From: Vibrio crassostreae 9ZC13
GTDB taxonomy: Bacteria; Pseudomonadota; Gammaproteobacteria; Enterobacterales; Vibrionaceae
Reading direction: 5' to 3'
Length of the DNA stretch: 64,000 nt
Assembly: GCF_000272045.2 (NCBI RefSeq)
Contig: NZ_AJYZ02000042.1
Coordinates: 419,552-483,551 of the forward strand
In this document: piece after piece, positions 9,101 through 16,945 of the stretch
How the letters are laid out: every line of letters starts with the position of its first letter
How positions within the stretch are numbered: the stretch's first letter is position 1
The notes under the pieces: model-generated
Databases searched by the model: none
Told to the model about the DNA's origin: nothing
What the model saw: the letters and a program-made list of their open reading frames with translations, nothing else
Position numbers and translations under genes: made by a program

Positions 9101-9292
9101 GGTTATTTGGCTTTCAATGATGGTGGCAGACGCACCCTCATAACGAGTACTGATCGATACTACCGGGCTTTCAATATCTGGCATCTCACGAACCGCGAGC
9201 TTATTGAAAGAGACAATACCAAACACAACCAATAGTAGGCTCAATACGACGGCCGCTACTGGTCTCTTTACAGAAACATCAGATAACAACAT
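6179..9292 (-). CDS. RND multidrug efflux permease (HAE-1 family)
   Basis: 1037 residues, the usual length of AcrB/MexB-type pumps. N-terminal VKRPVAAVVLSLLLVVFGI is the first membrane helix, followed by the porter domain (ISTRYEGASATIIESQIT) and the proton-relay helix 4 (LILSIGLVVDDAIVVVENI with the double Asp). A second half repeats the plan, ending with ASARRLRPIMMTA and the last helices. It exports drugs, bile salts or other amphiphiles across the envelope with the adaptor upstream and a TolC-type channel encoded elsewhere. Its stop-start junction with the adaptor is TAATG (1-nt overlap), so translation is probably coupled. It resembles the Vibrio Vex pumps, but I do not assign which one. 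Confidence 0.95.
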   Translation of the reverse strand: MLLSDVSVKRPVAAVVLSLLLVVFGIVSFNKLAVREMPDIESPVVSISTRYEGASATIIESQITSNLEDQLSGISGIDEIESTTRNGMSRITITFELGYDLNTGVSDVRDAVARAQRSLPDEADDPIVYKNNGSGEASVYINLSSTEMDRTQLTDYTERVLIDRFSLISGVSSVDISGGLYKVMYVKLKPAQMAGRGVTTSDITSALNSENIESPGGEVRNDAIVMSVRTARSYTEAEDFEYLVVKRASDNTPIYLKDVADVYIGAENENSTFKSDGVVNVSMGIVPQSDANPLEVADLVHKEVEAIQKFLPDGTRLAVDYDSTVFIDRSISEVYSTLFITGGLVILVLYIFIGQARATLIPAVTVPVSLISSFIAAYYFGFSINLITLMALILSIGLVVDDAIVVVENIFHHIERGESPLLAAYKGTREVGFAVIATTLVLVMVFLPISFMDGMVGLLFTEFSVLLAMSVIFSSVVALTLTPVLGSKILKANVKPNRFNRFVERVFGKLESGYRAVLRRALNWRWAAPIIIIACMGGSYGLMQQVPSQLTPQEDRGVIFAFVRGADATSYNRMSANMDIVEERLMPLLGQGFLKSFSIQSPAFGGNAGDQTGFVIMILEDWDERDVTAQEALNEVRKSLNGIPDVRVFPFMPGFKGGSSEPVQFVLGGSDYSELQKWAELLKQAAEDSPMMEGADIDYSEKTPELLVTVDKQRAAELGVSVSDISDTLEIMLGGRSETTFVDRGEEYDVYLRGDENSFNNANDLSQIYMRTQSGELVTLDTLTHIEEVASSIRLSHYNKQKSVTIKANLMEGYTLGDALDFLDEQAIEQLPGDISVSYSGESKDFKENQSSILVVFALAMLVAYLVLAAQFESFINPLVVMFTVPMGIFGGFLGLVLMSQGLNVYSQIGMIMLIGMVTKNGILIVEFANQLRDRGIEFEKAIIDASARRLRPIMMTAFTTLAGAIPLITSTGAGYESRVAVGTVIFFGMGFATLVTLFVIPAMYRLISGSTRSPGHVEAELNKELSHDNVGRTSHG

Positions 9293-10368
9293 TAGTTAGC
9301 GCCTTCTTGTGCTTTTTTATCACTTGCTGCATCAGCTGGGCGATTAACGGCAAGCTCTTGAACCAAGACGCCGTCACGCATGTTCACGATACCTTGCACC
9401 ACGATCTTCTGGCCAATTTCGATGCCTTTGTCGATCACGACTTCGTTATCGATACGTGCCCCAAGGAAAACTTCTGTACGAGTTGCTTTATTATCTTCGT
9501 CGATAACATAAACGAAACGCTTCGTACCTGAATACTCAAGCGCTTGAACTGGAATGATTGGCGCTTCCACTGGTGGGAAGTCCATATCCGCCGCCACTAA
9601 CATACCTGGCTTTAGATAATCATTATTGTTGTCGAAGTGGATTCGAACTCGAAGGTTCAAGGTTTCAGCGTTAATACGAGAATCAATGCCTACTACAGTA
9701 CCAGTGAACTGAGTGTCGCCCCATGCGCTAGTGCGAGCCGTTACTTTCATACCTTTAGACAGTTTAGAAAGGTAGCGCTCCGGGATCTGCAGATCTAATT
9801 GCATTACCGATAGGTCATCTAAGGTCACGAGTTCAGTACCTGCAGTCACCATTTTACCGCGGCTAAAGTCGATAAAACCGACCGTGCCAGAGAAAGGTGC
9901 GCTGATGTGTAAGTCTTTAAGATTGGCATTGGCGGCAGCTAGGCGAGCATTGGCGATCTCTACATTAGTTTTCTGAGCGTCAATTTCAGTTTGCGTGATC
10001 GCGTTGCGTTTCACTAGTCGTTGGAATTCCGCTAGCTTACGTTGCTCGTCTTTTAGGTACGCTTGCGCTTCTGCAACTGCAGCTTTTGCTTTGTCGTCAT
10101 CTAATTGAACCAACATCTGCCCTTTGGTGACATCTTGATTGGCTTTGATGTTGATAGAGTCAACTCTGCCCGCTACTTCAGAGGTAATGATCACAGATTG
10201 TTCTGCTTCTAACTTACCTACCAAAGAAAGAGATTGGCTAACTTGGTGAATATCAACTTGCTCAGTAACAACAGTGACAGTGCTAGGGCCCATGCGTTTA
10301 GCTAGTGCGGCTGGAGACGCCATAAGAATAGACAAGCTAAGCAGGGTTAAAACAGATTTATGCTTCAT
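9292..10368 (-). CDS. RND efflux periplasmic adaptor (membrane fusion protein)
   Basis: 358 residues. Signal peptide (residues about 1-23, ending SPAALA), then a split lipoyl/barrel-sandwich domain (VGKLEAEQSVIITSEVAGRV ... HISAPFSGTVGFIDFSRG), an alpha-hairpin between them (AEAQAYLKDEQRKLAEFQRLV), and beta-barrel and membrane-proximal domains. It bridges the RND pump to the outer-membrane channel. I start at the ATG at 10368 (MKHKSVLTLL); the TTG five codons earlier gives no better signal peptide. The ribosome site is weak. The 175-bp repeat copy 2 begins only 24 nt upstream, so the operon leader runs through it. No regulator gene is adjacent. Confidence 0.93.
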   Translation of the reverse strand: MKHKSVLTLLSLSILMASPAALAKRMGPSTVTVVTEQVDIHQVSQSLSLVGKLEAEQSVIITSEVAGRVDSINIKANQDVTKGQMLVQLDDDKAKAAVAEAQAYLKDEQRKLAEFQRLVKRNAITQTEIDAQKTNVEIANARLAAANANLKDLHISAPFSGTVGFIDFSRGKMVTAGTELVTLDDLSVMQLDLQIPERYLSKLSKGMKVTARTSAWGDTQFTGTVVGIDSRINAETLNLRVRIHFDNNNDYLKPGMLVAADMDFPPVEAPIIPVQALEYSGTKRFVYVIDEDNKATRTEVFLGARIDNEVVIDKGIEIGQKIVVQGIVNMRDGVLVQELAVNRPADAASDKKAQEGAN

Positions 10369-10392
10369 AATAATGGTCTGCAAGTAAGGTTT

Positions 10393-10567
10393 ATACCAAT
10401 CACAGTGAGTAAGTGGTCAGAAATAGCGTAGGGAAAAGGCTTGAGAACAAGGTAGCTCTTTTCAACAGATAGTTTCGATAAGTAGTTATTCTACAATCAA
10501 AATTTCTGACGCTGTTCTCGAGCATTTTAACAGGCTAGGATGACATGTTATTTACTACGATTGGTAT
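10393..10567 (+). repeat. 175-bp interspersed element, copy 2
   Basis: Runs from ATACCAATCACAGTGAGTAA to TTTACTACGATTGGTAT. By eye about 85-90% identical to copy 3, with the same length and ends. It lies between the RND adaptor start codon and the tRNA-Tyr region, so it forms the leader or promoter region of the efflux operon. Confidence 0.9.
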
Positions 10568-10829
10568 TAATATCTATAAATGAAATTAACCGTATTCTAT
10601 CAACTGATGAATGCTGTAACGTCAAGAAGTGTAAATCTAGATTAAATTCCATTTACGTTTCTTGGCGAATTGCACAAACCAAACACAATGTAGAAAGCGA
10701 GTTACCTCAAGGTGTTACCTATCACTACGTAAACCTTAGTATAGATGTTCACTTCCCGAGCAATATGCGTACTTTTCGCCATCTTTGCCCAAAAAGGCAG
10801 CATTCAACACAAAACCATAAGAAAAACTC
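10568..10829 (+). other. Non-coding stretch between repeat copy 2 and the tRNA promoter
   Basis: AT-rich sequence without a supported gene. A 100-codon open frame (10540-10842) starts inside the repeat and has no recognisable content. I see no further hairpin with a T-run. It probably holds upstream promoter sequence for the tRNA-Tyr operon. Confidence 0.5.
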
Positions 10830-10864
10830 TTTACAGGTTTAACGTGTTTGCTATGATGCGCTCC
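10830..10864 (+). promoter_or_regulatory. Promoter of the tRNA-Tyr operon
   Basis: -35 TTTACA (10830-10835), a 16-bp spacer, -10 TATGAT (10852-10857), then a GC-rich discriminator GCGCTCCGC, as expected for a stable-RNA promoter under stringent control. The first mature tRNA begins about 70 nt downstream. Confidence 0.75.
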
Positions 10865-10932
10865 GCACTTGAGAGATGCGTTGGGAAAAACATCTCTTTA
10901 GCCTATCCATTATGAGTTAGGAAAAACACCCT

Positions 10933-11017
<85 letters not shown>

Positions 11018-11120
11018 TATTTCTTCTTACCTCTTTTAAGAGTTAAGAGAACAACCTGATTGATGGGCTTATGGGAAAACATCAATTTAGGCTTACTTTG
11101 TGAAAAGTAAGACACACCCT

Positions 11121-11205
<85 letters not shown>

Positions 11206-11307
11206 TATTCTTCTTACCTCTTTCGAGAGTTAAGAGAACAACCTAGTTGATGGGCTTATGGGAAAACATCAATTTAGGCTTACTTTGTGAAGAGTAAGAC
11301 ACACCCT

Positions 11308-11392
<85 letters not shown>

Positions 11393-11415
11393 TATTCTCC
11401 TTAATTGGAAAATCG

Positions 11416-11444
11416 AAAAGCCAACTCATTGAGTTGGCTTTTTT
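11416..11444 (+). terminator. Terminator of the tRNA-Tyr operon
   Basis: Stem AAAAGCCAACTC / GAGTTGGCTTTT with a 3-nt loop ATT and a run of T. Confidence 0.92.
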
Positions 11445-11552
11445 CGTTTCTGAGCTTTATCTCTTACTAAACGTGTCTTCTAAAACAACCCTCAACTTCC
11501 TAAACACTAACCCGCTACTACAAATAACTAATCGAGCTAAATCATTCAAACA

Positions 11553-11708
11553 TCAGTGATCCCATACTTCAGCATGACGCTCACAAACCAGATAAGCAGC
11601 GCAGCCTAAACAATGGGTCGATACATGTTCTTCGCATTCGTTCGCAATTATCTGTTTCTGCTGCAAAGTAACCTCAGGCTCCAATACGGGTTCAAAGAAC
11701 TTTGTCAT
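11553..11708 (-). CDS. Small Cys/His-rich protein (51 aa), unknown function
   Basis: An open frame of 51 codons starting MTKFFEPVLEPEV and ending HAEVWDH, then TGA. Four Cys and several His are arranged as ECEEHVSTHCLGCAAYLVCERH (split here: ECEEHVSTHC, then LGCAAYLVCERH). This suggests a small zinc- or metal-binding fold, by inference only. A GGATG sequence lies about 10 nt before the ATG, a modest ribosome site. It is followed by convergent tRNA transcription and preceded by the terminator of the Tim44-domain gene, so it would be a single-gene unit. It could be a chance frame, but its composition is protein-like. Confidence 0.5.
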   Translation of the reverse strand: MTKFFEPVLEPEVTLQQKQIIANECEEHVSTHCLGCAAYLVCERHAEVWDH

Positions 11709-11791
11709 TACTCATTACATCCAAATAAAATCAGTTAGTTAGTCTCAGGTTAATCCAATCTTTAACTAAGATACATATCATTAGACGCAAA

Positions 11792-11823
11792 AAAGCCCCT
11801 GCTGATTTCTCAGCAGGGGCTTT
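11792..11823 (-). terminator. Terminator of the Tim44-domain protein gene
   Basis: A perfect 14-bp stem AAAGCCCCTGCTGA / TCAGCAGGGGCTTT with loop TTTC. T residues follow on both strands. Confidence 0.9.
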
Positions 11824-11883
11824 CTATTATTTGGTGTTATTCCGAATAACTACATCCTATTGATGTTGAGTTAAATCCTGGAA

Positions 11884-12792
11884 TTAACCTTGAATACCAA
11901 CAATTAACCAAGGTGCATTGTTAGTTGTTAGGTCACGCTCTAGATGCCAGATATCAGTGATATCTTCTTCAACGCCATCCGCTGTGTCACGGTAACGACC
12001 GCTAAACTGAAGGCTTAGCTGTGCTTTGCTACCATCGTGGTCTGCGCGAACGATTTCAGCATCAACGTACATTACGTCTGTGTGCTGAGCACCGTCTAGC
12101 TTATTACGCTCAGCTTTTAGGTCTTCAAATAGGCTTGGAGATACGTATTCTTCAATCGTGTTTAGCTCGTTGTGATTCCATGCACCTTGCAGTGTACGGT
12201 AGTGCTCACGAGAACCATTGATGAATGCCGCTTGATCAAAGCCCGGTGGGTAGTTATGTGGAACATCGCTTTGTGCACCAAAACCGAAACCACTAGCAGC
12301 GCCTTGTGATTGAGGTTGTGTTTGCTCGAAGTTATGAACATTTGGTTGTTGCTTAGGTTGTTCAAACTTGTTCTGACCCATGCCGCCGAATGCTGGCTGT
12401 TGGCCACGTGCATTCTGCTGATTCATTGAGCCCTGCTTCGCGCCCAACATTCCGCGTAGGAATTTAAACGCTAGGAAAGCAATCAGACCCATAATCAGAA
12501 TATCCATGAACTGGATACCTTCAAATGCGCCACCAAAGAATGCAGCTAAAAGACCACCAGCAAGTAAACCACCTAGCAGACCGCCCATAAGGCCTTTCTT
12601 GCTAGAGTTAGCTGCTGTGTTCTTACCTGTTTGATCTTGACGGATCGAATTCGTGTTTTGTTGTTTTGGTGCTGGAGCCGTTTTAAAGCTTTTGCCAAAT
12701 GACTTACCACCACCAAACTTTTTCGCTTCCGCGATTGGCGTCACCGCGACTGTTACCAACAGGATCGCGACTAGTGAGAAAAATCGTTTCAT
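11884..12792 (-). CDS. Tim44-domain membrane protein
   Basis: 302 residues. A signal-like N-terminus (residues 1-23, ending AEA) is followed by a Gly/Lys- and Asn-rich stretch, then one or two hydrophobic segments (about 67-92, GLMGGLLGGLLAGGLLAAF, and 95-112), a Gln/Asn-rich linker, and a C-terminal Tim44-like domain (about 180-300: AAFINGSREHYRTLQGAWN ... IVRADHDGSKAQLSLQFSG ... WLIVGIQG). In mitochondria this domain binds membrane and Hsp70 at the import pore. In bacteria its role is not settled, though envelope association is likely. It has its own AAGGAT ribosome site and a strong terminator. Confidence 0.88.
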   Translation of the reverse strand: MKRFFSLVAILLVTVAVTPIAEAKKFGGGKSFGKSFKTAPAPKQQNTNSIRQDQTGKNTAANSSKKGLMGGLLGGLLAGGLLAAFFGGAFEGIQFMDILIMGLIAFLAFKFLRGMLGAKQGSMNQQNARGQQPAFGGMGQNKFEQPKQQPNVHNFEQTQPQSQGAASGFGFGAQSDVPHNYPPGFDQAAFINGSREHYRTLQGAWNHNELNTIEEYVSPSLFEDLKAERNKLDGAQHTDVMYVDAEIVRADHDGSKAQLSLQFSGRYRDTADGVEEDITDIWHLERDLTTNNAPWLIVGIQG

Positions 12793-12988
12793 TATTATCC
12801 TTTATAGGTTTTTTATCTTTCGACACCTTAATCATACTCGTTAACAAAGAACAATGAAATATTCACCGTGTTTACACATGTATCATAATATTGCGGCTAT
12901 TAATTGATTACTAAACTAGCGAAGGGATTGACGGCACTCAAGGGCAGCATTAAAATATTGAACGATGTTCATTTAATAGAAAGTACCC

Positions 12989-13579
12989 ATGGCAAGACGA
13001 AACGATCATACTCGCGAACAATTAGTGCAATTAACCTTAAAAACGGTAACCGACTTCTTAGAAGAGCACTCTTATCACGAGCTAAGTCTACGTAAAATCG
13101 CCAATATGATTGGTTACGTTCCAAGTACCTTAGTAAATGTATTTGGTAACTACAACCTACTGCTTTTGCATGTGGTCGCTCAAACATTAGATGAACTGGC
13201 GTCAGAATCCGCTGCAGCTGTTGAACAATCGAGCAACCCTCAACAAGCTCTATTCAACCTTGCCTACTGCTACCACGATTTTGCACAGAGACACCCTCAC
13301 CGTTGGCAACTTATCTTTGAGCACAACATGAACGGTGAAAACCTTCCTGAATGGCAATCGAACCGCATCGATAGAATGACAGGCATGCTAGAGCAGTTGC
13401 TAGTAGCGATTGCTCCTGAACATACGAAAAGCGAAGTCGTTAAAGCCAGCCGTGTATTATGGTCTGGAGTACACGGAATTACTCTACTTAGCGTTGATGA
13501 TAAATTTTTCGCCTCTGAGCCTATTGATGGTAAAGAGCTGATCAATAACCTAGTCTCAAACTACTTAACCAACTGGTAA
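12989..13579 (+). CDS. TetR-family transcriptional regulator
   Basis: 196 residues. The N-terminal TetR helix-turn-helix is visible at residues about 10-55 (YHELSLRKIANMIGYVPSTLVNVFGNYNLLL). The C-terminal part (LFNLAYCYHDFAQRHPHRWQLIF ... RVLWSGVHGITLLSV) matches the WHG-type ligand domain. It ends 17 nt before the MFS-PlsC gene and is probably co-transcribed with it, so a role in regulating phospholipid or fatty-acid handling is a reasonable guess. The ligand is unknown. Confidence 0.9.
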   Translation: MARRNDHTREQLVQLTLKTVTDFLEEHSYHELSLRKIANMIGYVPSTLVNVFGNYNLLLLHVVAQTLDELASESAAAVEQSSNPQQALFNLAYCYHDFAQRHPHRWQLIFEHNMNGENLPEWQSNRIDRMTGMLEQLLVAIAPEHTKSEVVKASRVLWSGVHGITLLSVDDKFFASEPIDGKELINNLVSNYLTNW

Positions 13580-13596
13580 TCATCCAAGGAAAGACA

Positions 13597-15471
13597 ATGA
13601 ACAACAGCAGCCAATCTTCGCTGTTAACGCAAAAAAGGTTCCTACCCTACTTTATTACCCAATTTCTAGGAGCCTTTAACGACAACATATTCAAAAATGT
13701 CCTGTTACTGTTTGTTGCTTTCGCAAGCGTAGACACGCTGCCTATTTCCACCAATCTATTCATTAATTTGGCCGCTGGCCTTTTTATTCTACCCTTCTTC
13801 CTATTCTCTGCTTTAGCCGGTGTACTGGCTGACAAATACGAAAAATCGTGGTTTATCCGTAAAGTTAAGCTCCTCGAAGTAGTGATCATGTCACTGGGTG
13901 CGGTCGGTTTTATCTACGAAAGCTACGGAATATTACTTCTGCTCCTGTTCCTTATGGGAACGCAGAGTGCTTTCTTTGGTCCGGTGAAGTATGCCCTGCT
14001 TCCACAGCAGTTAGAAACAAAAGAACTGGTATCTGGTAACGCTCTCGTCGAGACAGGTACATTCTTAGCGATCCTGATTGGTACTCTAGGCGCAGGCATC
14101 ATTGCATCTGAAGAAGGCGCGAAGCTCATTGCTGCGGTGTGTATTGTTTCGTTCGCCGTGCTTGGCTATGTATCAAGCTGCTTTATCCCACAAGCGCCAA
14201 GTAATGCACCAGACCTTAAAGTAAAGTGTCAACCTGTAAAACTGACCCGCGCGACACTGGCGATTGCAAAAAAAGACCGCCCGACCTTTCAAGCACTGAT
14301 GTCTATCAGCTGGTTCTGGTTCCTTGGTGCGGCTTACCTAACTCAGTTTCCCAACTTCACTAAACTGCATCTAAACGGCACTGAAAGCTCCGTCGCCTTT
14401 TTACTGGCACTATTCTCGGTAGGCATTGCAATCGGCTCTTTAGCTTGCGATAAGTTATCTAATCACCGAATTGAAATCGGCATCGTGCCAATGGGCAGCT
14501 TAGGTATCTCGATCTTCGGTCTTCTGATGGCGATATCCATCCCGGAGTCTTTGCCTGACTTTAGTTCTTTCCATCAATTCGTAACCTACTCAGAGCTGTG
14601 GCCACTGTTTGCTTACCTTCTGCTTCTGGGTATCTCTGGCGGTGTCTTTATTGTTCCTCTGTATTCACTGATGCAGTTACGTGCCAAGCCCGACGAGCGT
14701 GCCCAAGTGATTGCCGGGCTCAATATCTACAACTCACTGTTCATGGTGGGAAGTGCGGTATTAGGTATTGTTTGCCTTAGTGTTCTAGATCTTTCAATTC
14801 CGCAGCTGTTTATCTTGCTCGCAGTGTGCAACACTTTGGTGATGCTGTACCTGTTTTATCAGGTGCCTATCTACGCTTTCCGCTTCTTTACGTGGGTGGT
14901 CACTCACACCATGTACAGAGTTAAACATAAGAACTTACATCACCTGCCAGAAAAGGGCGGTGCGTTGATTGTCTGCAACCATGTGAGTTATATGGATGCA
15001 CTGCTACTGAGTGCGGTTTGCCCTCGCTTGATCCGTTTTGTGATGGAAGAGGATTACACCAAGTTTCCGCCAATTCGACGCTTCTTGAAAAGAGCTGGGG
15101 TGATTCCAATCTCCGCGACCAACCGCAACTCGATTCGAAACGCTTTCAAAGAAGTAGAGCGTGCCCTGCATGAAGATCACATCGTGTGTATTTTCCCAGA
15201 AGGAAAGCTCACCTCTGATGGCGAAATGGCTGAGTTCATGCGTGGTATGGAGCTGATCATCAAACGTTCCCCTGTCCCAGTGATTCCTATGGCTCTTAAA
15301 GGATTATGGGGTAGCTACTTTAGTCGTTACAAAGGTCGTGCCTGCAAAGGGTTACCCACTCGCTTCTGGACTAAGCTAGAGATAGAAGCTGGCGAGCCGA
15401 TTTCACCTAAACAAGCCTCTTGTGAAACGCTTCGACAGTCAGTCTCTGACCTTCGCGGATCATTACGCTAG
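13597..15471 (+). CDS. MFS transporter fused to PlsC acyltransferase (LplT-like + 1-acylglycerol-phosphate acyltransferase)
   Basis: 624 residues in two parts. Residues about 1-430 form a 12-helix major facilitator resembling lysophospholipid flippase LplT (FITQFLGAFNDNIFKNVLLL). Residues about 440-624 form a PlsC-type acyltransferase with NHVSYMD (the NHxxxxD catalytic box), FPEGKLTSDGEM and PVIPMALKGLWGS. In E. coli LplT brings lysophospholipid inward and the separate Aas re-acylates it; here transport and acylation sit in one polypeptide. The AMP-binding acyl-ACP synthetase domain found in longer fusions is absent. Ribosome site AAGGAAAGAC. The TetR gene upstream probably shares its operon. 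Confidence 0.9.
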   Translation: MNNSSQSSLLTQKRFLPYFITQFLGAFNDNIFKNVLLLFVAFASVDTLPISTNLFINLAAGLFILPFFLFSALAGVLADKYEKSWFIRKVKLLEVVIMSLGAVGFIYESYGILLLLLFLMGTQSAFFGPVKYALLPQQLETKELVSGNALVETGTFLAILIGTLGAGIIASEEGAKLIAAVCIVSFAVLGYVSSCFIPQAPSNAPDLKVKCQPVKLTRATLAIAKKDRPTFQALMSISWFWFLGAAYLTQFPNFTKLHLNGTESSVAFLLALFSVGIAIGSLACDKLSNHRIEIGIVPMGSLGISIFGLLMAISIPESLPDFSSFHQFVTYSELWPLFAYLLLLGISGGVFIVPLYSLMQLRAKPDERAQVIAGLNIYNSLFMVGSAVLGIVCLSVLDLSIPQLFILLAVCNTLVMLYLFYQVPIYAFRFFTWVVTHTMYRVKHKNLHHLPEKGGALIVCNHVSYMDALLLSAVCPRLIRFVMEEDYTKFPPIRRFLKRAGVIPISATNRNSIRNAFKEVERALHEDHIVCIFPEGKLTSDGEMAEFMRGMELIIKRSPVPVIPMALKGLWGSYFSRYKGRACKGLPTRFWTKLEIEAGEPISPKQASCETLRQSVSDLRGSLR

Positions 15472-15496
15472 TTAACCAGCCCTTTATTCATATCAG

Positions 15497-15533
15497 TTGA
15501 ACAAGCGTTAAGTTTTCCTTAACGTTTGTTCAA
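15497..15533 (+). terminator. Long inverted repeat after the MFS-PlsC gene (terminator or operator)
   Basis: 16-bp arms TTGAACAAGCGTTAAG / CTTAACGTTTGTTCAA with a single G-T mismatch and loop TTTTC. The following bases are TTCATTT, a weak T-tract. It lies 26 nt after the stop codon and about 85 nt before the next gene, so it could be a terminator or a dyad operator for the YeiH-type gene. Confidence 0.6.
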
Positions 15534-15617
15534 TTCATTTAGACTTACTTATCATTTTATTGAACGTATAGTGGTCTCATCACAATAACGCCACAACAAA
15601 ACAAGACTCTAAATACA

Positions 15618-16538
15618 ATGAACCTAAAAAAGTCCGTTCCATTTTATCTTGCTGCACTGCTTTGCTTAACGCCTTGGGTTAGCTCACCGACAGCCCTGGT
15701 TATCGGTTTCCTGCTTGCTAGTTTAGGATTAGTCCCTGAACACTTGGAAGTCGGCAAGCTTACCAAAAAGCTACTGGCCTACTCTATTGTTGGCTTGGGT
15801 TTTGGTATTCAGTTTGAAAAAGCATTAGCAGTAACAGGCGATGGTATTGGGCTCATTGTAACGACGATTATCGGTACATTAGTCATTGGTTGGTTCTTGG
15901 CGAAACAAATGGGGCTAGACCGCACTACGGGCTATCTTATATCTTCTGGTACCGCGATTTGTGGTGGTAGCGCGATAGCAGCAGTGGCACCCGCGATCAA
16001 AGCAGACGATGAACAGATTGGCTTGGCATTAGCCACCGTATTCGTGTTGAACTCGGTTGCTCTATTCTTATTCCCGATGATTGGTCACGCGCTTGAGCTC
16101 AGCCAACAAACATTTGGTACTTGGGCAGCGATAGCGATTCACGATACGTCTTCTGTAGTAGGTGCAGCTTCAGCGTATGGCGAAGAAGCACTGACGACAG
16201 CGACAACATTGAAACTCGCTCGCGCACTTTGGATCATCCCTATCGCTTTAATTAGTGCGATGATCTTCAAGAACGATCAAAAGAAGATTACGGTTCCCTA
16301 CTTCATTTTCTTCTATTGCGCCGCTATCGCGGTGACTGACTTACTGCCACAATTTGAGATGGTCTATCAAGGAATCTTTGATGTGTCTAAGCGAGCACTG
16401 GTCGTGTGTTTGTTCTTAATTGGCTGTGGTATTTCAGTTGAGAAGTTAAAAGCGGCAGGGCCGAAACCACTGATGTTTGGTATTACAATGTGGGTCATGA
16501 TCTCAACGGGTTCATTGGCGTGGTTAACTCTCGCTTAG
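15618..16538 (+). CDS. YeiH-family (UPF0324) putative anion exporter
   Basis: 306 residues with about ten hydrophobic segments. Family signatures are LLAYSIVGLGFGIQFEKAL, TGYLISSGTAICGGSAIAAVAP (the conserved TAICGGSAIAA motif), and AIHDTSSVVGAASAYGEEA. The YeiH/UPF0324 group is annotated as putative sulfate exporters, and in some bacteria it is linked to sulfonate or taurine metabolism, but substrate evidence is thin. It stands alone between two hairpins. No LysR regulator of the YeiE type is directly next to it; the LysR gene at 16946 is on the other strand beyond a small gene. Confidence 0.88.
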   Translation: MNLKKSVPFYLAALLCLTPWVSSPTALVIGFLLASLGLVPEHLEVGKLTKKLLAYSIVGLGFGIQFEKALAVTGDGIGLIVTTIIGTLVIGWFLAKQMGLDRTTGYLISSGTAICGGSAIAAVAPAIKADDEQIGLALATVFVLNSVALFLFPMIGHALELSQQTFGTWAAIAIHDTSSVVGAASAYGEEALTTATTLKLARALWIIPIALISAMIFKNDQKKITVPYFIFFYCAAIAVTDLLPQFEMVYQGIFDVSKRALVVCLFLIGCGISVEKLKAAGPKPLMFGITMWVMISTGSLAWLTLA

Positions 16539-16606
16539 CCCGCATAGAAACGCTTTAGATGTTTGTTCGGTGAACTAGACACTCAAGTTAGCGAGCAACA
16601 AAACAA

Positions 16607-16636
16607 AAAGGCAAAGCTCCAATGGGCTTTGCCTTT
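16607..16636 (+). terminator. Bidirectional terminator between the YeiH-type gene and a small membrane protein gene
   Basis: Stem AAAGGCAAAGC / GCTTTGCCTTT (11 bp) with an 8-nt loop. T-runs are present on both strands. Confidence 0.88.
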
Positions 16637-16671
16637 ATCGTTTGTGGTAAGGGTATTCTTTGTTGTAACAA

Positions 16672-16839
16672 TCACGAATCAAACAGGGGCTTATCACTCT
16701 TCTTGCTCTCTCTTTTCATTAAAACAAGTACCACAACCAACACAAATGCGGTGAGCTCAGCCAACGAACGAGTCAACCCTGACGAGATGATTGCTTGGCC
16801 TATCTGCAGTAAAACCGCAATGGTGAGGGCAATTTTCAT
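16672..16839 (-). CDS. Small single-pass membrane protein (55 aa), unknown function
   Basis: A 55-codon frame starting MKIALTIAVLLQIGQAII with a second hydrophobic stretch (AFVLVVVLVLMKR) and a basic/charged tail (ESKKSDKPLFDS). That gives two hydrophobic segments, at residues about 3-20 and 28-41. AAGGTC is 5-7 nt before the ATG, and TATAGAAT lies further upstream as a -10 candidate. The strong terminator at 16607-16636 lies just downstream. These together make it a likely real gene. I recognise no family. It is divergent from no clear partner; the LysR gene upstream reads in the same direction. Confidence 0.68.
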   Translation of the reverse strand: MKIALTIAVLLQIGQAIISSGLTRSLAELTAFVLVVVLVLMKRESKKSDKPLFDS

Positions 16840-16945
16840 AATAAGACCTTATTCTATAATCCGTTATTTATATGGCTTATTATGATGGATGGTTATAAAG
16901 ATAATAAATTCTGTTTTGAACTATCTAATTGCTAAATTAACTAAC

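Noticed and set aside
10540..10842. 100-codon open frame before the tRNA-Tyr genes
   Set aside because: It starts inside the repeat element and runs into the tRNA promoter; composition is not protein-like.
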